From: Arthrobacter sunyaminii
Lineage (GTDB): Bacteria; Actinomycetota; Actinomycetes; Actinomycetales; Micrococcaceae
DNA length: 64,000 nt
Direction of reading: 5' to 3'
Assembly: GCF_018866305.1 (NCBI RefSeq)
Contig: NZ_CP076456.1
Location: 124,001 to 188,000 of the forward strand
Below the pieces are notes generated by a model that was given only the letters and a program-made list of their open reading frames with translations, made no database searches and had not been told where the DNA came from. The translations under genes were made by a program, and so were the position numbers. How positions within the stretch are numbered: the stretch's first letter is position 1; every line of letters starts with the position of its first letter. Below, one piece after another: positions 1 through 8,481 of this stretch.

Positions 1-179
1 ACAAGTTCGCCGTCGGGAGTGATGATTTCAAAGTCTCCGCGCACCAGCAGCGGCCCGTTGGGATAGGTGACCACGGAGGCCGCTGCGGGCCGTTTCCCGG
101 ATTCCGCAGCTTCGGACTGTGGATGTTCATCGTTGCCGGGACACCCGGCACACCCGTGTCCAGCGGGGGTTTCGCTCAC
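1..179 (-). CDS. CDGSH iron-sulfur domain protein, N-terminal part (runs off window)
   Basis: The start is GTG at 179, and its first bases overlap the TGA of the upstream redox-enzyme gene (GTGA, 176-179), which implies translational coupling. The visible 59 residues begin with a Cys-x-x-Cys-containing leader followed by a stretch of the type TYPNGPLLVRGDFEI, typical of the N-terminal strand of bacterial CDGSH (mitoNEET-like) 2Fe-2S proteins. The cluster-binding C-x-C...H motif itself lies beyond the window edge. It forms an operon with the heme-oxygenase-fold iron enzyme, a pairing consistent with an iron or redox role. The family call is good; the substrate is unknown. Confidence 0.8.
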   Translation of the reverse strand, partial: MSETPAGHGCAGCPGNDEHPQSEAAESGKRPAAASVVTYPNGPLLVRGDFEIITPDGEL

Positions 180-1258
180 GGGGCCACTCCGGACGCCAGG
201 GCAACCCCGTCCAGGGCTGCTGTTGCAGCTCCGGAGGGCTGCACGCGCAGGGCGGTTCGGCCTTCCTTCCAGGCCGTGAGCTGATCCCCACCCATCATGG
301 CATCCAGGGCCAGAACCGTTGCGGCGCCGAACATCACATCAGCCAGCAGGGAAGGTTCAGCCTCCACCAGTCCTCCGGCCAGGTCCCGTGCAGCAATCTG
401 TTCGTGAACGGCGTCGGCCTCCACATGCTCATCGAAGTAGTAGGTGACGGTGTCATCGAACCCGAGCCGGCGAAAGCCCCGTGCATAGAAGGAGTTCGGG
501 ATCGAGGAGGTCATTTCAAAGGCGGCCAGGTGGCCCGCGATAGCCCCGCGCAGGCGGCGGTTCAGGCCGAACAGGGACATGGCGTTTGATGAGGCAAGGG
601 TCAGGGCAGGGACGGCGTCGAGGTACCAGCCGTACTCGGTCTCCAGGTCCAGGCCTTTCATGGTGACCGCAAAGAGATGGGAATGCATGCGTTCGGGACG
701 TCCGCCGCCGTATTCGTCCGCCTGGATTTCGATCAGGGCCGCCTTGGCGCGGCCCACCGGCAGCCGGGGAATGGCCCAGCTGTGGGGGTCGGCTTCCTTC
801 AGCTGGTAGACGGAACGGAGGATCAGGAACTCCTCCAGCTGCTCACGGGTTGCCTTGGCGGCGACGAAGCGGGAAACGCTGGGTCCGTCGTCGTCGGCGG
901 CCATCCGGAACAGCTCCGCAGCAACTGCTTCCGAGGTGGGTTCGGGGAGCGCAGGAACAGGAACCGTGCGGCGAAGGGCCGCCTCGAAAGTCTTCTCGAG
1001 GTCCAGGCGAAGGCCCACGAGGCCGGGATGCCACTCCAGCGTGTCCGGCACCGTGTCCAGCCCGCTGTAGTGCAGCTCGTACAGGCAAAACAAAGCCAGC
1101 TGGAGGTCGTCGTCGCGGAGGATGTCGGCAGTGCCATGGCAGGCACGGCGGACGGCTTCGGCCAGATCCGTAAGCGCGCCGGCGGACGGGGCCTCCGGGG
1201 CCGTGAGCAGGTCAAGAAGGGCGGCACTGACTGGTCCGCGGGGTGCGGGGATTCTCAT
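176..1258 (-). CDS. Iron-containing redox enzyme family protein (heme-oxygenase-like fold)
   Basis: A 360-residue soluble protein. The C-terminal two thirds resemble the heme-oxygenase-like Haem_oxygenas_2 family: a conserved segment with EIQADEYGGG and MHSHLF near residues 177-196, then the helical stretch NSFYARGFRRLGF and an acidic/His segment TYYFDEHVEADAVHEQ. These Glu, Asp and His residues are the expected di-iron ligands of this superfamily, which includes HDO-type oxygenases. The start at 1258 has a Shine-Dalgarno AAAGGA that lies inside the last codons of the small upstream ORF. It is followed by the overlapping CDGSH gene. The reaction cannot be named from sequence; an oxidative, iron-dependent activity is inferred from the fold. 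Confidence 0.85.
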   Translation of the reverse strand: MRIPAPRGPVSAALLDLLTAPEAPSAGALTDLAEAVRRACHGTADILRDDDLQLALFCLYELHYSGLDTVPDTLEWHPGLVGLRLDLEKTFEAALRRTVPVPALPEPTSEAVAAELFRMAADDDGPSVSRFVAAKATREQLEEFLILRSVYQLKEADPHSWAIPRLPVGRAKAALIEIQADEYGGGRPERMHSHLFAVTMKGLDLETEYGWYLDAVPALTLASSNAMSLFGLNRRLRGAIAGHLAAFEMTSSIPNSFYARGFRRLGFDDTVTYYFDEHVEADAVHEQIAARDLAGGLVEAEPSLLADVMFGAATVLALDAMMGGDQLTAWKEGRTALRVQPSGAATAALDGVALASGVAP

Positions 1259-1260
1259 TC

Positions 1261-1407
1261 TTATCCTTTGTACTCCGGGTCAAGGGTCCCAGGAAGACGC
1301 CGTGGGCGGGACAGCAAATCAAAGACATCAGCATACTTGGTAAACCGTTTGGGCCGGAATTCGTCCCGCCCGCGGCCGGCTGCGCGGACATTGACCTTTC
1401 CGCTCAT
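1261..1407 (-). CDS. Small basic protein, 48 residues, first gene of the redox operon
   Basis: An open frame starting at ATG 1407 (alternative ATG 1443) encodes a 48-residue, Arg/Lys-rich peptide with no membrane segment or known domain. Its stop codon ends two bases before the redox-enzyme start, and the Shine-Dalgarno of that gene lies within its last two codons, so translation of this frame would be coupled to the enzyme. The start has no strong Shine-Dalgarno. It could be a genuine small protein or a leader peptide; I do not recognise the family. Confidence 0.45.
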   Translation of the reverse strand: MSGKVNVRAAGRGRDEFRPKRFTKYADVFDLLSRPRRLPGTLDPEYKG

Positions 1408-1500
1408 CCGGCGTGAGATGGAAGCGTACGGTGGGCTGTGCATGAAAATGATCACCCGCCTGTGCGGAAGACTACGATGGCTGCGGAAAAGAGGAAACCC

Positions 1501-2097
1501 ATGCCGCTGATTGACGCAGGAGGTTCAATGCTCGTTCCGGCACTGCTGCTGATGATTGCGGCCATGATTCTGACCGCAGCCCGGATTGATGCGGCGCTTG
1601 CACGCGGGGACGGCGAGAAACTGTTCTGGGTGGGTCTGACGGGGTCTCTGACAGCCCTGCTGGCCGTGGCCTGGGCGGTTGCCGGCAGTCCCGGCAGTGG
1701 ACCGTGGGTGGGTTTGGCTGCCGTGGGCGGGGCAGCCGGTGCTGTCCGTTGGGTGCAGGTGCGCCACCGGCAGCGTAAAGCGGCCCGGCAACAGGACGCC
1801 CGCCGGCAGCAGATTGCAGCTCTGGAGCGCCGCCACGATGCCGTGCTGAAGAGCTGGAGTTCTTATGAGCTGGACGGCTGGAAGGCTCTGGAAAAACCGG
1901 GACTCACAGACGCGGCCAGGCCCGAGACCAAAAACCTGATGCGTGCCATGAAGAGCGCTGCTGCGCTCCGGCCGCCGGTGGAAGGTTCCGGTGCGGTGGA
2001 TGATGAGAACATCAGGGACTACGGAACGGCCGTTGCCGGTCTGGAAAATGCGTGGGTCAGCGCAGAGAGCTCAGCCGGAGGCGGCCACGCGGCCTAG
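1501..2097 (+). CDS. Membrane protein of unknown function
   Basis: About 198 residues. Two hydrophobic helices lie near the N terminus (residues about 10-30 and 42-75), followed by a very basic linker (VRHRQRKAARQQ) and a soluble helical C-terminal domain of about 90 residues that may form a coiled coil. The start at 1501 is chosen for an AGAGGA motif five bases upstream. ATG 1528 with AGGAGG four bases upstream is an almost equal alternative and would place the first membrane helix directly at the N terminus. It is divergent from the redox operon. No family is recognised. Confidence 0.6.
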   Translation: MPLIDAGGSMLVPALLLMIAAMILTAARIDAALARGDGEKLFWVGLTGSLTALLAVAWAVAGSPGSGPWVGLAAVGGAAGAVRWVQVRHRQRKAARQQDARRQQIAALERRHDAVLKSWSSYELDGWKALEKPGLTDAARPETKNLMRAMKSAAALRPPVEGSGAVDDENIRDYGTAVAGLENAWVSAESSAGGGHAA

Positions 2098-2145
2098 CCT
2101 TCCGGGGTCTGGACGAAACGCAGCTTCGATGTCAGGCTCAGGGGC

Positions 2146-2460
2146 ATGAGCGGGCACATAAGGGATGACATTGTGGTCTCCCGAAACGACGACCATGACC
2201 GGTACGAGCTTCGCGTGGGCGGTGAACTGGCAGGCACGGCGGAGTACGAGGACGCCCCGGATGCAGTGGCCCTGACTCACACGGTGGTCCGGGAGGAATT
2301 CCGGCACCGGGGTTATTCATCCATGCTGGTGAAGTTCGCGGCGGAAGACATTATTGCGTCGGGGCGGCGAATAAAGCCGTATTGCTCCTACGCGGCGTCA
2401 TATCTCGGCAAGCATCGTGAGCTGAGCCATCACGTTTCATGGCCGCAGCAGGCGCGCTAA
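2146..2460 (+). CDS. GNAT-family N-acetyltransferase, small YjdJ-type
   Basis: A 104-residue single-domain protein. The core carries a GELAGTAEYED strand, a VALTHTVV strand and the acetyl-CoA pyrophosphate-binding loop VREEFRHRGYSSMLV, followed by a helix and RIKPYCSYAASYL near the C terminus. This is the layout of the short GNAT (GNAT_C/YjdJ) family, which is about 90-110 residues long. The acceptor substrate is unknown in most members. The gene stands alone between a membrane-protein gene and the HTH/membrane pair. Confidence 0.85.
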   Translation: MSGHIRDDIVVSRNDDHDRYELRVGGELAGTAEYEDAPDAVALTHTVVREEFRHRGYSSMLVKFAAEDIIASGRRIKPYCSYAASYLGKHRELSHHVSWPQQAR

Positions 2461-2528
2461 TCGCGTGGCCGCCCAAATAAGCGGCTGATCCAATGATGAG
2501 GGTTGGCTTGAATCACCCTTAATTGAAG

Positions 2529-2575
2529 CTGGCTCCCCGCTCTGCATATGGGGGGAACGCAGAAGGGGGAGCCAG
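2529..2575. promoter_or_regulatory. Long inverted repeat upstream of the HTH/membrane gene pair
   Basis: Outer arms are a perfect 10-bp inverted repeat (CTGGCTCCCC at 2529-2538 and its complement at 2566-2575). Inner arms TCTGC and GCAGA (2541-2545, 2559-2563) extend the pairing. The apical loop carries ATGGGGGGAACGC, nearly repeated as TTGGGGGGAACCGC just before the start codon of the next gene (about 2612-2625). An AT-rich TAGTAT/TATAGT at 2582-2590 could be a -10 box, which would put the repeat at the -35 region as an operator. Alternatively it could be a transcribed hairpin. Confidence 0.5.
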
Positions 2576-2628
2576 TGAAAATAGTATAGTGGCATCAGTC
2601 CGGAGAAACCAATTGGGGGGAACCGCCT

Positions 2629-3360
2629 GTGGCTGTGTCTGCCAAAGCTTTCCAGAACTGGCGATCCATGACTGCCCCGTGGGAGTCCACGGCTGATCTT
2701 TGCCGTATGGCCGGCATAAAACGCTCTACCCTGGCGCAGCAGCTGGTCCGCGGGAAGGTGTCTGAGGCCACGGTTGTCCGTGTAGCCCGGGCCTGTGATC
2801 AGAACCCGGTTGAAGCTCTGTCCTTCTTCGAGGAGTACCGGGATCTCTTGGCGGGCTCCCGACCGCCCACAGCCAGCGAGCTCATCAGCCAGGTGACGTA
2901 TGTCTGCGTCCTGCAGCTGCTGGTGGCGCGGAGCCTGCACCCCAATCCGTCGCCCGCAGATCTTCCGGGCCTGGGGCCCTTTCCGCACCGGAACTCCGTG
3001 CGCGCCTGGTTTGAGGCGGTTGATCCGGGGGACCTGCGCCAGCGTCTGAGTGCCGTAAGCGGCGTGGCACCCCAAAACCTCTCAGCGCAGCTCACGGCCG
3101 GCCGGCTCGCCCCGGAGCTAGCCGTTCAGGCCGCCAGGATTGCAGGAGTGTCCCTGACCGGCGGGCTGGTGGCCACCGGACTTCTGACTCCGGATGAGTG
3201 CGGGTGGCCCATAGGCGGCCGCGAACGTGCGCTCTCACAGCTTTCCGACACTGACCTGGTGTTCCTTGCGAGGAACCGGCTGGACACCTTGGGCAAGGTG
3301 CTGAGAAAACTTGAAACCGACGAGAAAAACAACTCTTCATTTTTGGAGGAATTGGGATGA
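2629..3360 (+). CDS. Helix-turn-helix protein with two lambda-repressor-like segments
   Basis: 243 residues, GTG start at 2629 behind a GGGGGGAA ribosome-binding site. Residues about 18-55 (TADLCRMAGIKRSTLAQQL...) read as an XRE/lambda-repressor-like helix-turn-helix. A second, similar segment occurs at about 130-170 (LRQRLSAVSGVAPQNLSAQL), so the protein looks like an internal duplication of a DNA-binding module. The tail is charged and Asn-rich. Its last bases overlap the next gene (ATGA, 3357-3360), which encodes a polytopic membrane protein. This architecture suggests a regulator paired with a membrane partner. The family is not recognised with certainty. Confidence 0.7.
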   Translation: MAVSAKAFQNWRSMTAPWESTADLCRMAGIKRSTLAQQLVRGKVSEATVVRVARACDQNPVEALSFFEEYRDLLAGSRPPTASELISQVTYVCVLQLLVARSLHPNPSPADLPGLGPFPHRNSVRAWFEAVDPGDLRQRLSAVSGVAPQNLSAQLTAGRLAPELAVQAARIAGVSLTGGLVATGLLTPDECGWPIGGRERALSQLSDTDLVFLARNRLDTLGKVLRKLETDEKNNSSFLEELG

Positions 3361-4091
3361 CATTGCAATGGGTGGTCCTTGGGACCACTGCTTTCCTGGC
3401 CCTTCAGCGTCTTCCCTCAGCAATCCGGGGTGAGAACCGCGGGATGTTCTGGGCGATGGCCACGATTACGCTGGCAGTGGCGCTAAGCATCCCATTCTTT
3501 TACCTGCAGGTTGATTCGCTGTTGGGCGGAAGGAACATCGCCAACCTTTTGCTGCGGTTCTCAGTGTTCGCTACCTTCCTCATCCTCGGCGTAAAGGTTA
3601 CATCAGCCTTTACGGCACCCCGCGCGCAGCGTTTAATTTCCGGACCCGTGGGATTTATTGTCCTGGGAATGGTTGTGGCGGCGGTGACCGTACTCTTTGC
3701 CCTGAGCGACGTCCCCGAGTCCTCCACGGCACTGCGCGCCTATGCGGATCAAGGCACAGTGGCCGCCTACGGAGACACCGCCAGGCTTTATCAGATGTAT
3801 GTTGCTGCCTGCCTGGCCCCGGCCTTGTTTCTGTGTGCGGTGGACTCACGGCGCCGCCGGGACATCCGTATCAGTGCCGGCCTCATGTCGCTGGGGATGT
3901 CCTCCGTTGTGCTTCATGCCTTACTGAGCCTGGCAGCATGGAATCTGCCGCGGGGTGCCTGGGACCGCATACTGCCGTATTCGGCAGTCCTGGTCATTTC
4001 AATTGCGCTGGCCATGATGTGGAACGCACGCAGGACTGAGAAAAAGAGGCCAAAATCAAATCTGCTCGCGGAAGCCTACGGCACTAGGTAA
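3357..4091 (+). CDS. Seven-helix membrane protein paired with HTH protein
   Basis: 244 residues with about seven hydrophobic segments (approximately 4-15, 29-50, 61-80, 95-115, 140-158, 170-195 and 205-222) and a basic Lys/Arg C-terminal tail in the cytoplasm. Length and topology are reminiscent of the MAB_1171c-like integral membrane proteins that sit beside XRE-type regulators in actinobacteria, but I see no diagnostic motif. The start overlaps the HTH gene stop by four bases, so the two are co-translated. A signal-receptor or transporter role coupled to the HTH protein is inference only. Confidence 0.65.
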   Translation: MTLQWVVLGTTAFLALQRLPSAIRGENRGMFWAMATITLAVALSIPFFYLQVDSLLGGRNIANLLLRFSVFATFLILGVKVTSAFTAPRAQRLISGPVGFIVLGMVVAAVTVLFALSDVPESSTALRAYADQGTVAAYGDTARLYQMYVAACLAPALFLCAVDSRRRRDIRISAGLMSLGMSSVVLHALLSLAAWNLPRGAWDRILPYSAVLVISIALAMMWNARRTEKKRPKSNLLAEAYGTR

Positions 4092-4189
4092 AGAATCGGT
4101 ATCGCTCGTTCACAATTTCATGATCATGTGCCAGAATAATGATTATGTAACATCCGCTGCCTGTGGGGGGTCAGCGTGACGTTACGACC

Positions 4190-4217
4190 GAAGCCAGCGG
4201 ATAACTCCGCTGGCTTC
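4190..4217. terminator. Hairpin between convergent operons
   Basis: Perfect 12-bp stem (GAAGCCAGCGGA / TCCGCTGGCTTC) with a 4-base TAAC loop. It lies between the plus-strand membrane gene and the minus-strand ptsH, so it can serve both. There is no clear T-run on either side. Confidence 0.7.
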
Positions 4218-4237
4218 GCTGTATCCGGATTTCCCTA

Positions 4238-4513
4238 TTAGGCGTCGAGATCCGTTTCCAGGATTTTTACCAGGGCATCGAGGGCCTCGTCGGCCCCATC
4301 ACCCTCGGCCCGCAGCACCACGACGTCGCCGTTGGAAGCACCCAAACTCATGAGCGACAGCATGCTGGCGGCGTCCATTGCCTCCTCGGCGGGTTCCCCC
4401 TCCATTGCAATGGTTACGTCGACGGGCTGGGCCGCAGCTGCCTCGGCGAAGATGGAGGCGGGACGGGCGTGCAGGCCAACTCTGCTGGCGATTGTGGCTT
4501 TACGTTCTGGCAT
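4238..4513 (-). CDS. ptsH: Phosphocarrier protein HPr of the phosphotransferase system
   Basis: 91 residues, the usual HPr length. The phosphorylated histidine is H15 within GLHARPA. The segment AASMLSLMSLG carries Ser50 at the position of the regulatory Ser46 of Firmicute HPr. HPr takes phosphate from EI and passes it to EIIA domains. It is the last gene of the fruK-fruA-ptsI-ptsH operon, 59 bases after ptsI, so general PTS capacity here is tied to fructose genes. Confidence 0.96.
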   Translation of the reverse strand: MPERKATIASRVGLHARPASIFAEAAAAQPVDVTIAMEGEPAEEAMDAASMLSLMSLGASNGDVVVLRAEGDGADEALDALVKILETDLDA

Positions 4514-4572
4514 GGTGTGTGTTTCCTTCCGTTTCTACTCTCAGTACGCGTGGTGGATGACTCAGGGTGAGG

Positions 4573-6285
4573 CTACAGTCCCAGCTCCTCGAGGACGGGA
4601 AGACGGCTGCGGACCGCGGAACGTGCCTCTGCTGCAGTGTGCGCACTCAGGGCGACTGACGCCAGATCCTGCGCCTCAGCGAGGGACACGGTGGCCAGGA
4701 CTGCTCCCACGGAGGCGAGTGCCCGCGGGGTCATGGACAGCGTGTTGACTCCCAGCCCTGTCAGCACGACGGCGAGGGCAGGGTCTGCCGCCGCTTCACC
4801 GCAGACGCCCACATTCTTGATTGCGGCAGTGGCCTGGCCCGGCTCAGCCGCTGTTTCCGCCGCGCGCGCTCCTTCAACCGTTCGCCCGATCAGCTGCAGC
4901 ACCGCCGGTTGCCAGGGATCATTCAGGGTGGCCAGGGTGCCGAGCTGCCGGTCCGCTGCCATGGTGTACTGCGTGAGGTCGTTAGTGCCCAGCGAAGCGA
5001 AACGGACCCGGGAAAGGACGGCCTCAGCCATGAGTGCGGCTGCCGGGACCTCGATCATCACTCCGGGCATCGCGAGTCCTGCGCCGGTGCACTGAACCGC
5101 AAAATCCGCAGCCTCCTCGGCGGTGGAAATCATCGGAGCCATGACCCATACATCGGCTTCGTGTGCGCCGGCCGCAATGGCAATCGCTTCCAGCTGGCGG
5201 CCGAGGACGCCGGGGGAGGACCTGTCGGTACGGAATCCCCGAACGCCCAGGGCAGGATTGGGTTCGGTGGCATCAGTCAGGAACGGCAAGGGCTTGTCCG
5301 CACCGGCATCCAAGGTGCGGACCACCACTTTCCGTCCGGGGAAAGCCTCAAAAACGGCACCGTAAGCCGTGACCTGTTCCTCTTGGGTAGGCTCCGAATC
5401 GCGGCCAAGGAAGCAGAATTCGGTGCGCAGCAAACCGATGCCTTCCGCACCGGCCGCCGCCGCAGCCTTCGCGTCCTTGCCGGAACCCACGTTGGCGAGG
5501 AGGGGAACACGGTGACCGTCCGACGTCGTTCCCGTACCGCTGAAGGGGGGCAGGGACACCCGTGAGGCGTACTTGGAAGCGGCTTCCCGTTCCGAAGCGC
5601 CTGGCTCCGCCACCACGGTTCCGGTGGCCCCGTCGACGTAGAGCTCGGTGCCGTCGCTGAGTGAATCGGCGTCTGGGGCTCCCACCACAGCCGGCAGCCC
5701 CAGGGCACGTGCCAGGATGGCGGTGTGGGATTGTGGTCCGCCGCCGGAGGTGACCAGGCCAATAACCTTCGCCGGGTCCAGGGTGGCCGTGTCAGCGGGG
5801 GCCAGTTCCTCGGCGACCAGGATGAACGGGGTGTCGGACGCGGGAATCCCCGGCGCCGGGAGCCCGTCCAGTTCAGCCACGATGCGCGCCCGGACGTCCA
5901 GGACGTCCTGTGTGCGCTCAGCCATGTAGCCGCCCAAGCTCTGCAGCATGGCGGCAACCTCCAGCCCCGCCTCCCAAATGGCCCGGTCGGCGGCCATGCC
6001 GGCATTAATGTGTTTGCCGGCAGCCTTGAGCAGCATGGGGTCTGTGGCCATCATGGCTGTTGCGTCCAGTACGGCCTTGGCATCTCCGCTGGCCGTTTCA
6101 GCCCGGTGGCGGAGGTCTGCCCGGACTTCTTCGGCTGCGTCCTTCAGCCGGGCCTTCTCTCCGTCCACCGTGCTGTCTGCCCCGAATCTGGCATCAGCTT
6201 CGGGCTCGGGCACCGGAGGCGGCATCCGCAGCGATGGGCCAAGCACCCGCCCGGCGCTGACTCCGATTCCCTTGATGGTCCGCAT
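4573..6285 (-). CDS. ptsI: Phosphoenolpyruvate-protein phosphotransferase (PTS enzyme I)
   Basis: 570 residues, near the typical 570-575. Domains in order: an N-terminal HPr-binding and phosphohistidine domain with the active histidine H187 in GGGPQSHTAILARALG, then a C-terminal PEP-binding TIM barrel with LLRTEFCFLGR, the TLDAGADKPLPF segment, SLGTNDLTQYTMAADR and GVCGEAAADP carrying the catalytic cysteine. It transfers phosphate from PEP to HPr in the cytoplasm. It lies 33 bases downstream of fruA in the same operon and is followed by ptsH. Confidence 0.97.
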   Translation of the reverse strand: MRTIKGIGVSAGRVLGPSLRMPPPVPEPEADARFGADSTVDGEKARLKDAAEEVRADLRHRAETASGDAKAVLDATAMMATDPMLLKAAGKHINAGMAADRAIWEAGLEVAAMLQSLGGYMAERTQDVLDVRARIVAELDGLPAPGIPASDTPFILVAEELAPADTATLDPAKVIGLVTSGGGPQSHTAILARALGLPAVVGAPDADSLSDGTELYVDGATGTVVAEPGASEREAASKYASRVSLPPFSGTGTTSDGHRVPLLANVGSGKDAKAAAAAGAEGIGLLRTEFCFLGRDSEPTQEEQVTAYGAVFEAFPGRKVVVRTLDAGADKPLPFLTDATEPNPALGVRGFRTDRSSPGVLGRQLEAIAIAAGAHEADVWVMAPMISTAEEAADFAVQCTGAGLAMPGVMIEVPAAALMAEAVLSRVRFASLGTNDLTQYTMAADRQLGTLATLNDPWQPAVLQLIGRTVEGARAAETAAEPGQATAAIKNVGVCGEAAADPALAVVLTGLGVNTLSMTPRALASVGAVLATVSLAEAQDLASVALSAHTAAEARSAVRSRLPVLEELGL

Positions 6286-6318
6286 CAGTGTGCCTCTCTG
6301 TGTGTGGGTAGTGGGCTG

Positions 6319-8481
6319 CTAGGCAATGACGGGTTCCTCCACGCGTTTGGGGGCCGTCCAGCGTTTGAGCGCCACATAGATCAATCCTGAGGCCACCATT
6401 CCCGCGAGGATAGCCACAATGAACATCAGGATGTTGCCGATGGCGAAGAACACGAAGATTCCGCCGTGCGGTGCCTGGGACGTCACGCCGGTGCCCATGC
6501 AGATGGCGCCGGCAACGGCTCCGCCAACCATGCAGGACGGAATGACACGGAAGGGGTCTGCCGCGGCAAAGGGAATGGCGCCTTCGGAGATGAAGGCGGC
6601 ACCGAGCAGCCAGGCGGCCTTGCCGTTCTCCCGCAGAGCCATCGTGAACTGCTGTTTGTCCAGCACGGTTGCCAGGGCCATGCCCAGCGGAGGAACCATG
6701 CCGGCGGCCATGACCGCGGCCATGATTTGCCAGGGTGCCTGGTTCTCGAAGCTTCCTTCGCCGAGTCCCGCCACTGCAAACGCGTACGCCACCTTGTTGA
6801 TGGGGCCGCCGAGGTCCGAGCCCATCATGAGTCCCAGAATGATGCCCAGCACAATGGCGGTCACTCCGCCGAGGCCGTACAGCCAGTCATTCAGGGCCTG
6901 TGTCAGGGCGGCTATGGGACCGCCCAGGACAAGGATCATCAGCCCGGAGGCTATCAGTGAGCTGATGAGCGGAATGATCACCACGGGCATCAGACCCCGC
7001 AGCCACGAGGGTACCGACCAGCTGCCGACCCACCGCGCAACGTAGCCGGCCAGCAGGCCGCCGACGAGTCCGCCAAGGAAGCCGGCGTCCATGAACAGGG
7101 CCACTGCACCGGCAGTGAACCCCGGAGCGATGCCCGGCCGGTCAGCCAGGGCGTAGGCAATGTACCCGGCCAGGGCAGGCACCAGGAATCCCAGGGACAG
7201 GTTGCCGATCTTCCAGAAGACTGCTCCAAGATAGGTCAGCAGGCCCTGATCGCCCGGGTTGAAGAGGGTGCCGCCGTCCAGGATGATGTCACCGGTCAGG
7301 TCGCCGTCGTCGTTGGACAGCGACAGCTCATAACCTCCGAGGAGGAAGCCCAGGGCGATGAGCAGGCCGCCGCCGGCAACAAACGGAATCATGTAGCTGA
7401 CGCCGGTGAGCAGAGCCCGCTTCAGCTGTCCGCCGAATCCCTCACCGCCGCCGCTGCTTTGCGGATCGCGCTCCTCGCCGCCTCCTCCGCCGCCCGCAAC
7501 ACGCCGGGCATTGGGATCCTTGGCGGCGGCAAGCGCTTCATCGATCATGACGCCGGGTTCGTCGATGCCCCGCTTGACCGGACCGGCCACCACGGGAAGG
7601 CCGGCAAACCGGCCCTTGTCCCGGACATCGACGTCGGTGGCGAAGATGACAGCCTCCGCGTTGCGGATGACCGAGGGGTCCAAGGGGGTTGACCCGGCGG
7701 ATCCCTGTGTTTCCACCTGCAGGTCAATACCCCGTTCGGCGGCCACCGCAGCCAGGGAATCCGCCGCCATATAGGTGTGGGCAATGCCTGTGGGGCAGGC
7801 GGTGACAGCGACCAGATGGTGGGTTTCTCCGCCGTCGCCGGCTGCGCCTGTATCGCCGTTGTCCGCGGTGGGCTCCGATGCCGGAGCTCCTGCCGCATGG
7901 GCGCCCTCCGGACTCCCGGACGCGGTTTCAGCACCTGCGTTGCCGGCGCCTGCCGCCGTGGCCCCGGTGACCGGAGCCTGGTTCGCGGCCCCCGAAGCCG
8001 TTCCTCCGGATTGTGACTCCGGGACCGGCCCCAGGCCCAGTGCTCCGTCCACCAGCTCAACTATTTCCTGGGGGGAGGCGGCTGTCCGCAGCGCACTGGT
8101 GAAGTTTTTCTTAATCAGCGAACGTGCCAGCTTGGAGAGCAGCTGCAGGTGTTCCTGGTCCGCGCCTTCCGGTGCGGCAATGAAGAATACGATGTCCGCC
8201 GGGCCATCCTTGGCTCCCCAGTCCACCGGTGGCTGGATCCGGGCCATGGCCAGCGTGGCCTTGGTGACTGCTGAGGAGCGGCAGTGGGGAATGGCTATTC
8301 CGCCGGGAACCCCCGTTGCTGTCTTGGATTCCCGGGCCATGGCATCTGAGTACAGCCCGTCAAAGCCGGTGGCGCGTCCCGCTGAGACCACCTGCTGGAC
8401 CAGGTGGCGGATCACCTCGGACCGTTCGGTTCCCAGATTCTGGTCAAGGGTGACCAACTCCGGTGTGATGAGATCCGACAT
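6319..8481 (-). CDS. fruA: Fructose-specific PTS enzyme IIABC
   Basis: 720 residues with three fused domains. IIA occupies about 1-150, with phosphorylated H66 in GIAIPHCRSS. An Ala/Gly/Ser-rich linker spans about 155-220. IIB spans about 222-320, with phosphocysteine C229 in AVTACPTGIAHTYMAA. The polytopic IIC fructose permease starts near 365 (GVSYMIPFVAGGGLL) and runs to the C terminus. The protein imports fructose and releases fructose-1-phosphate. Its ATG overlaps the fruK TAA by one base (TAATG) and has an AGGAGG-type ribosome-binding site. The tail after the last helix is basic. Confidence 0.96.
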   Translation of the reverse strand: MSDLITPELVTLDQNLGTERSEVIRHLVQQVVSAGRATGFDGLYSDAMARESKTATGVPGGIAIPHCRSSAVTKATLAMARIQPPVDWGAKDGPADIVFFIAAPEGADQEHLQLLSKLARSLIKKNFTSALRTAASPQEIVELVDGALGLGPVPESQSGGTASGAANQAPVTGATAAGAGNAGAETASGSPEGAHAAGAPASEPTADNGDTGAAGDGGETHHLVAVTACPTGIAHTYMAADSLAAVAAERGIDLQVETQGSAGSTPLDPSVIRNAEAVIFATDVDVRDKGRFAGLPVVAGPVKRGIDEPGVMIDEALAAAKDPNARRVAGGGGGGEERDPQSSGGGEGFGGQLKRALLTGVSYMIPFVAGGGLLIALGFLLGGYELSLSNDDGDLTGDIILDGGTLFNPGDQGLLTYLGAVFWKIGNLSLGFLVPALAGYIAYALADRPGIAPGFTAGAVALFMDAGFLGGLVGGLLAGYVARWVGSWSVPSWLRGLMPVVIIPLISSLIASGLMILVLGGPIAALTQALNDWLYGLGGVTAIVLGIILGLMMGSDLGGPINKVAYAFAVAGLGEGSFENQAPWQIMAAVMAAGMVPPLGMALATVLDKQQFTMALRENGKAAWLLGAAFISEGAIPFAAADPFRVIPSCMVGGAVAGAICMGTGVTSQAPHGGIFVFFAIGNILMFIVAILAGMVASGLIYVALKRWTAPKRVEEPVIA

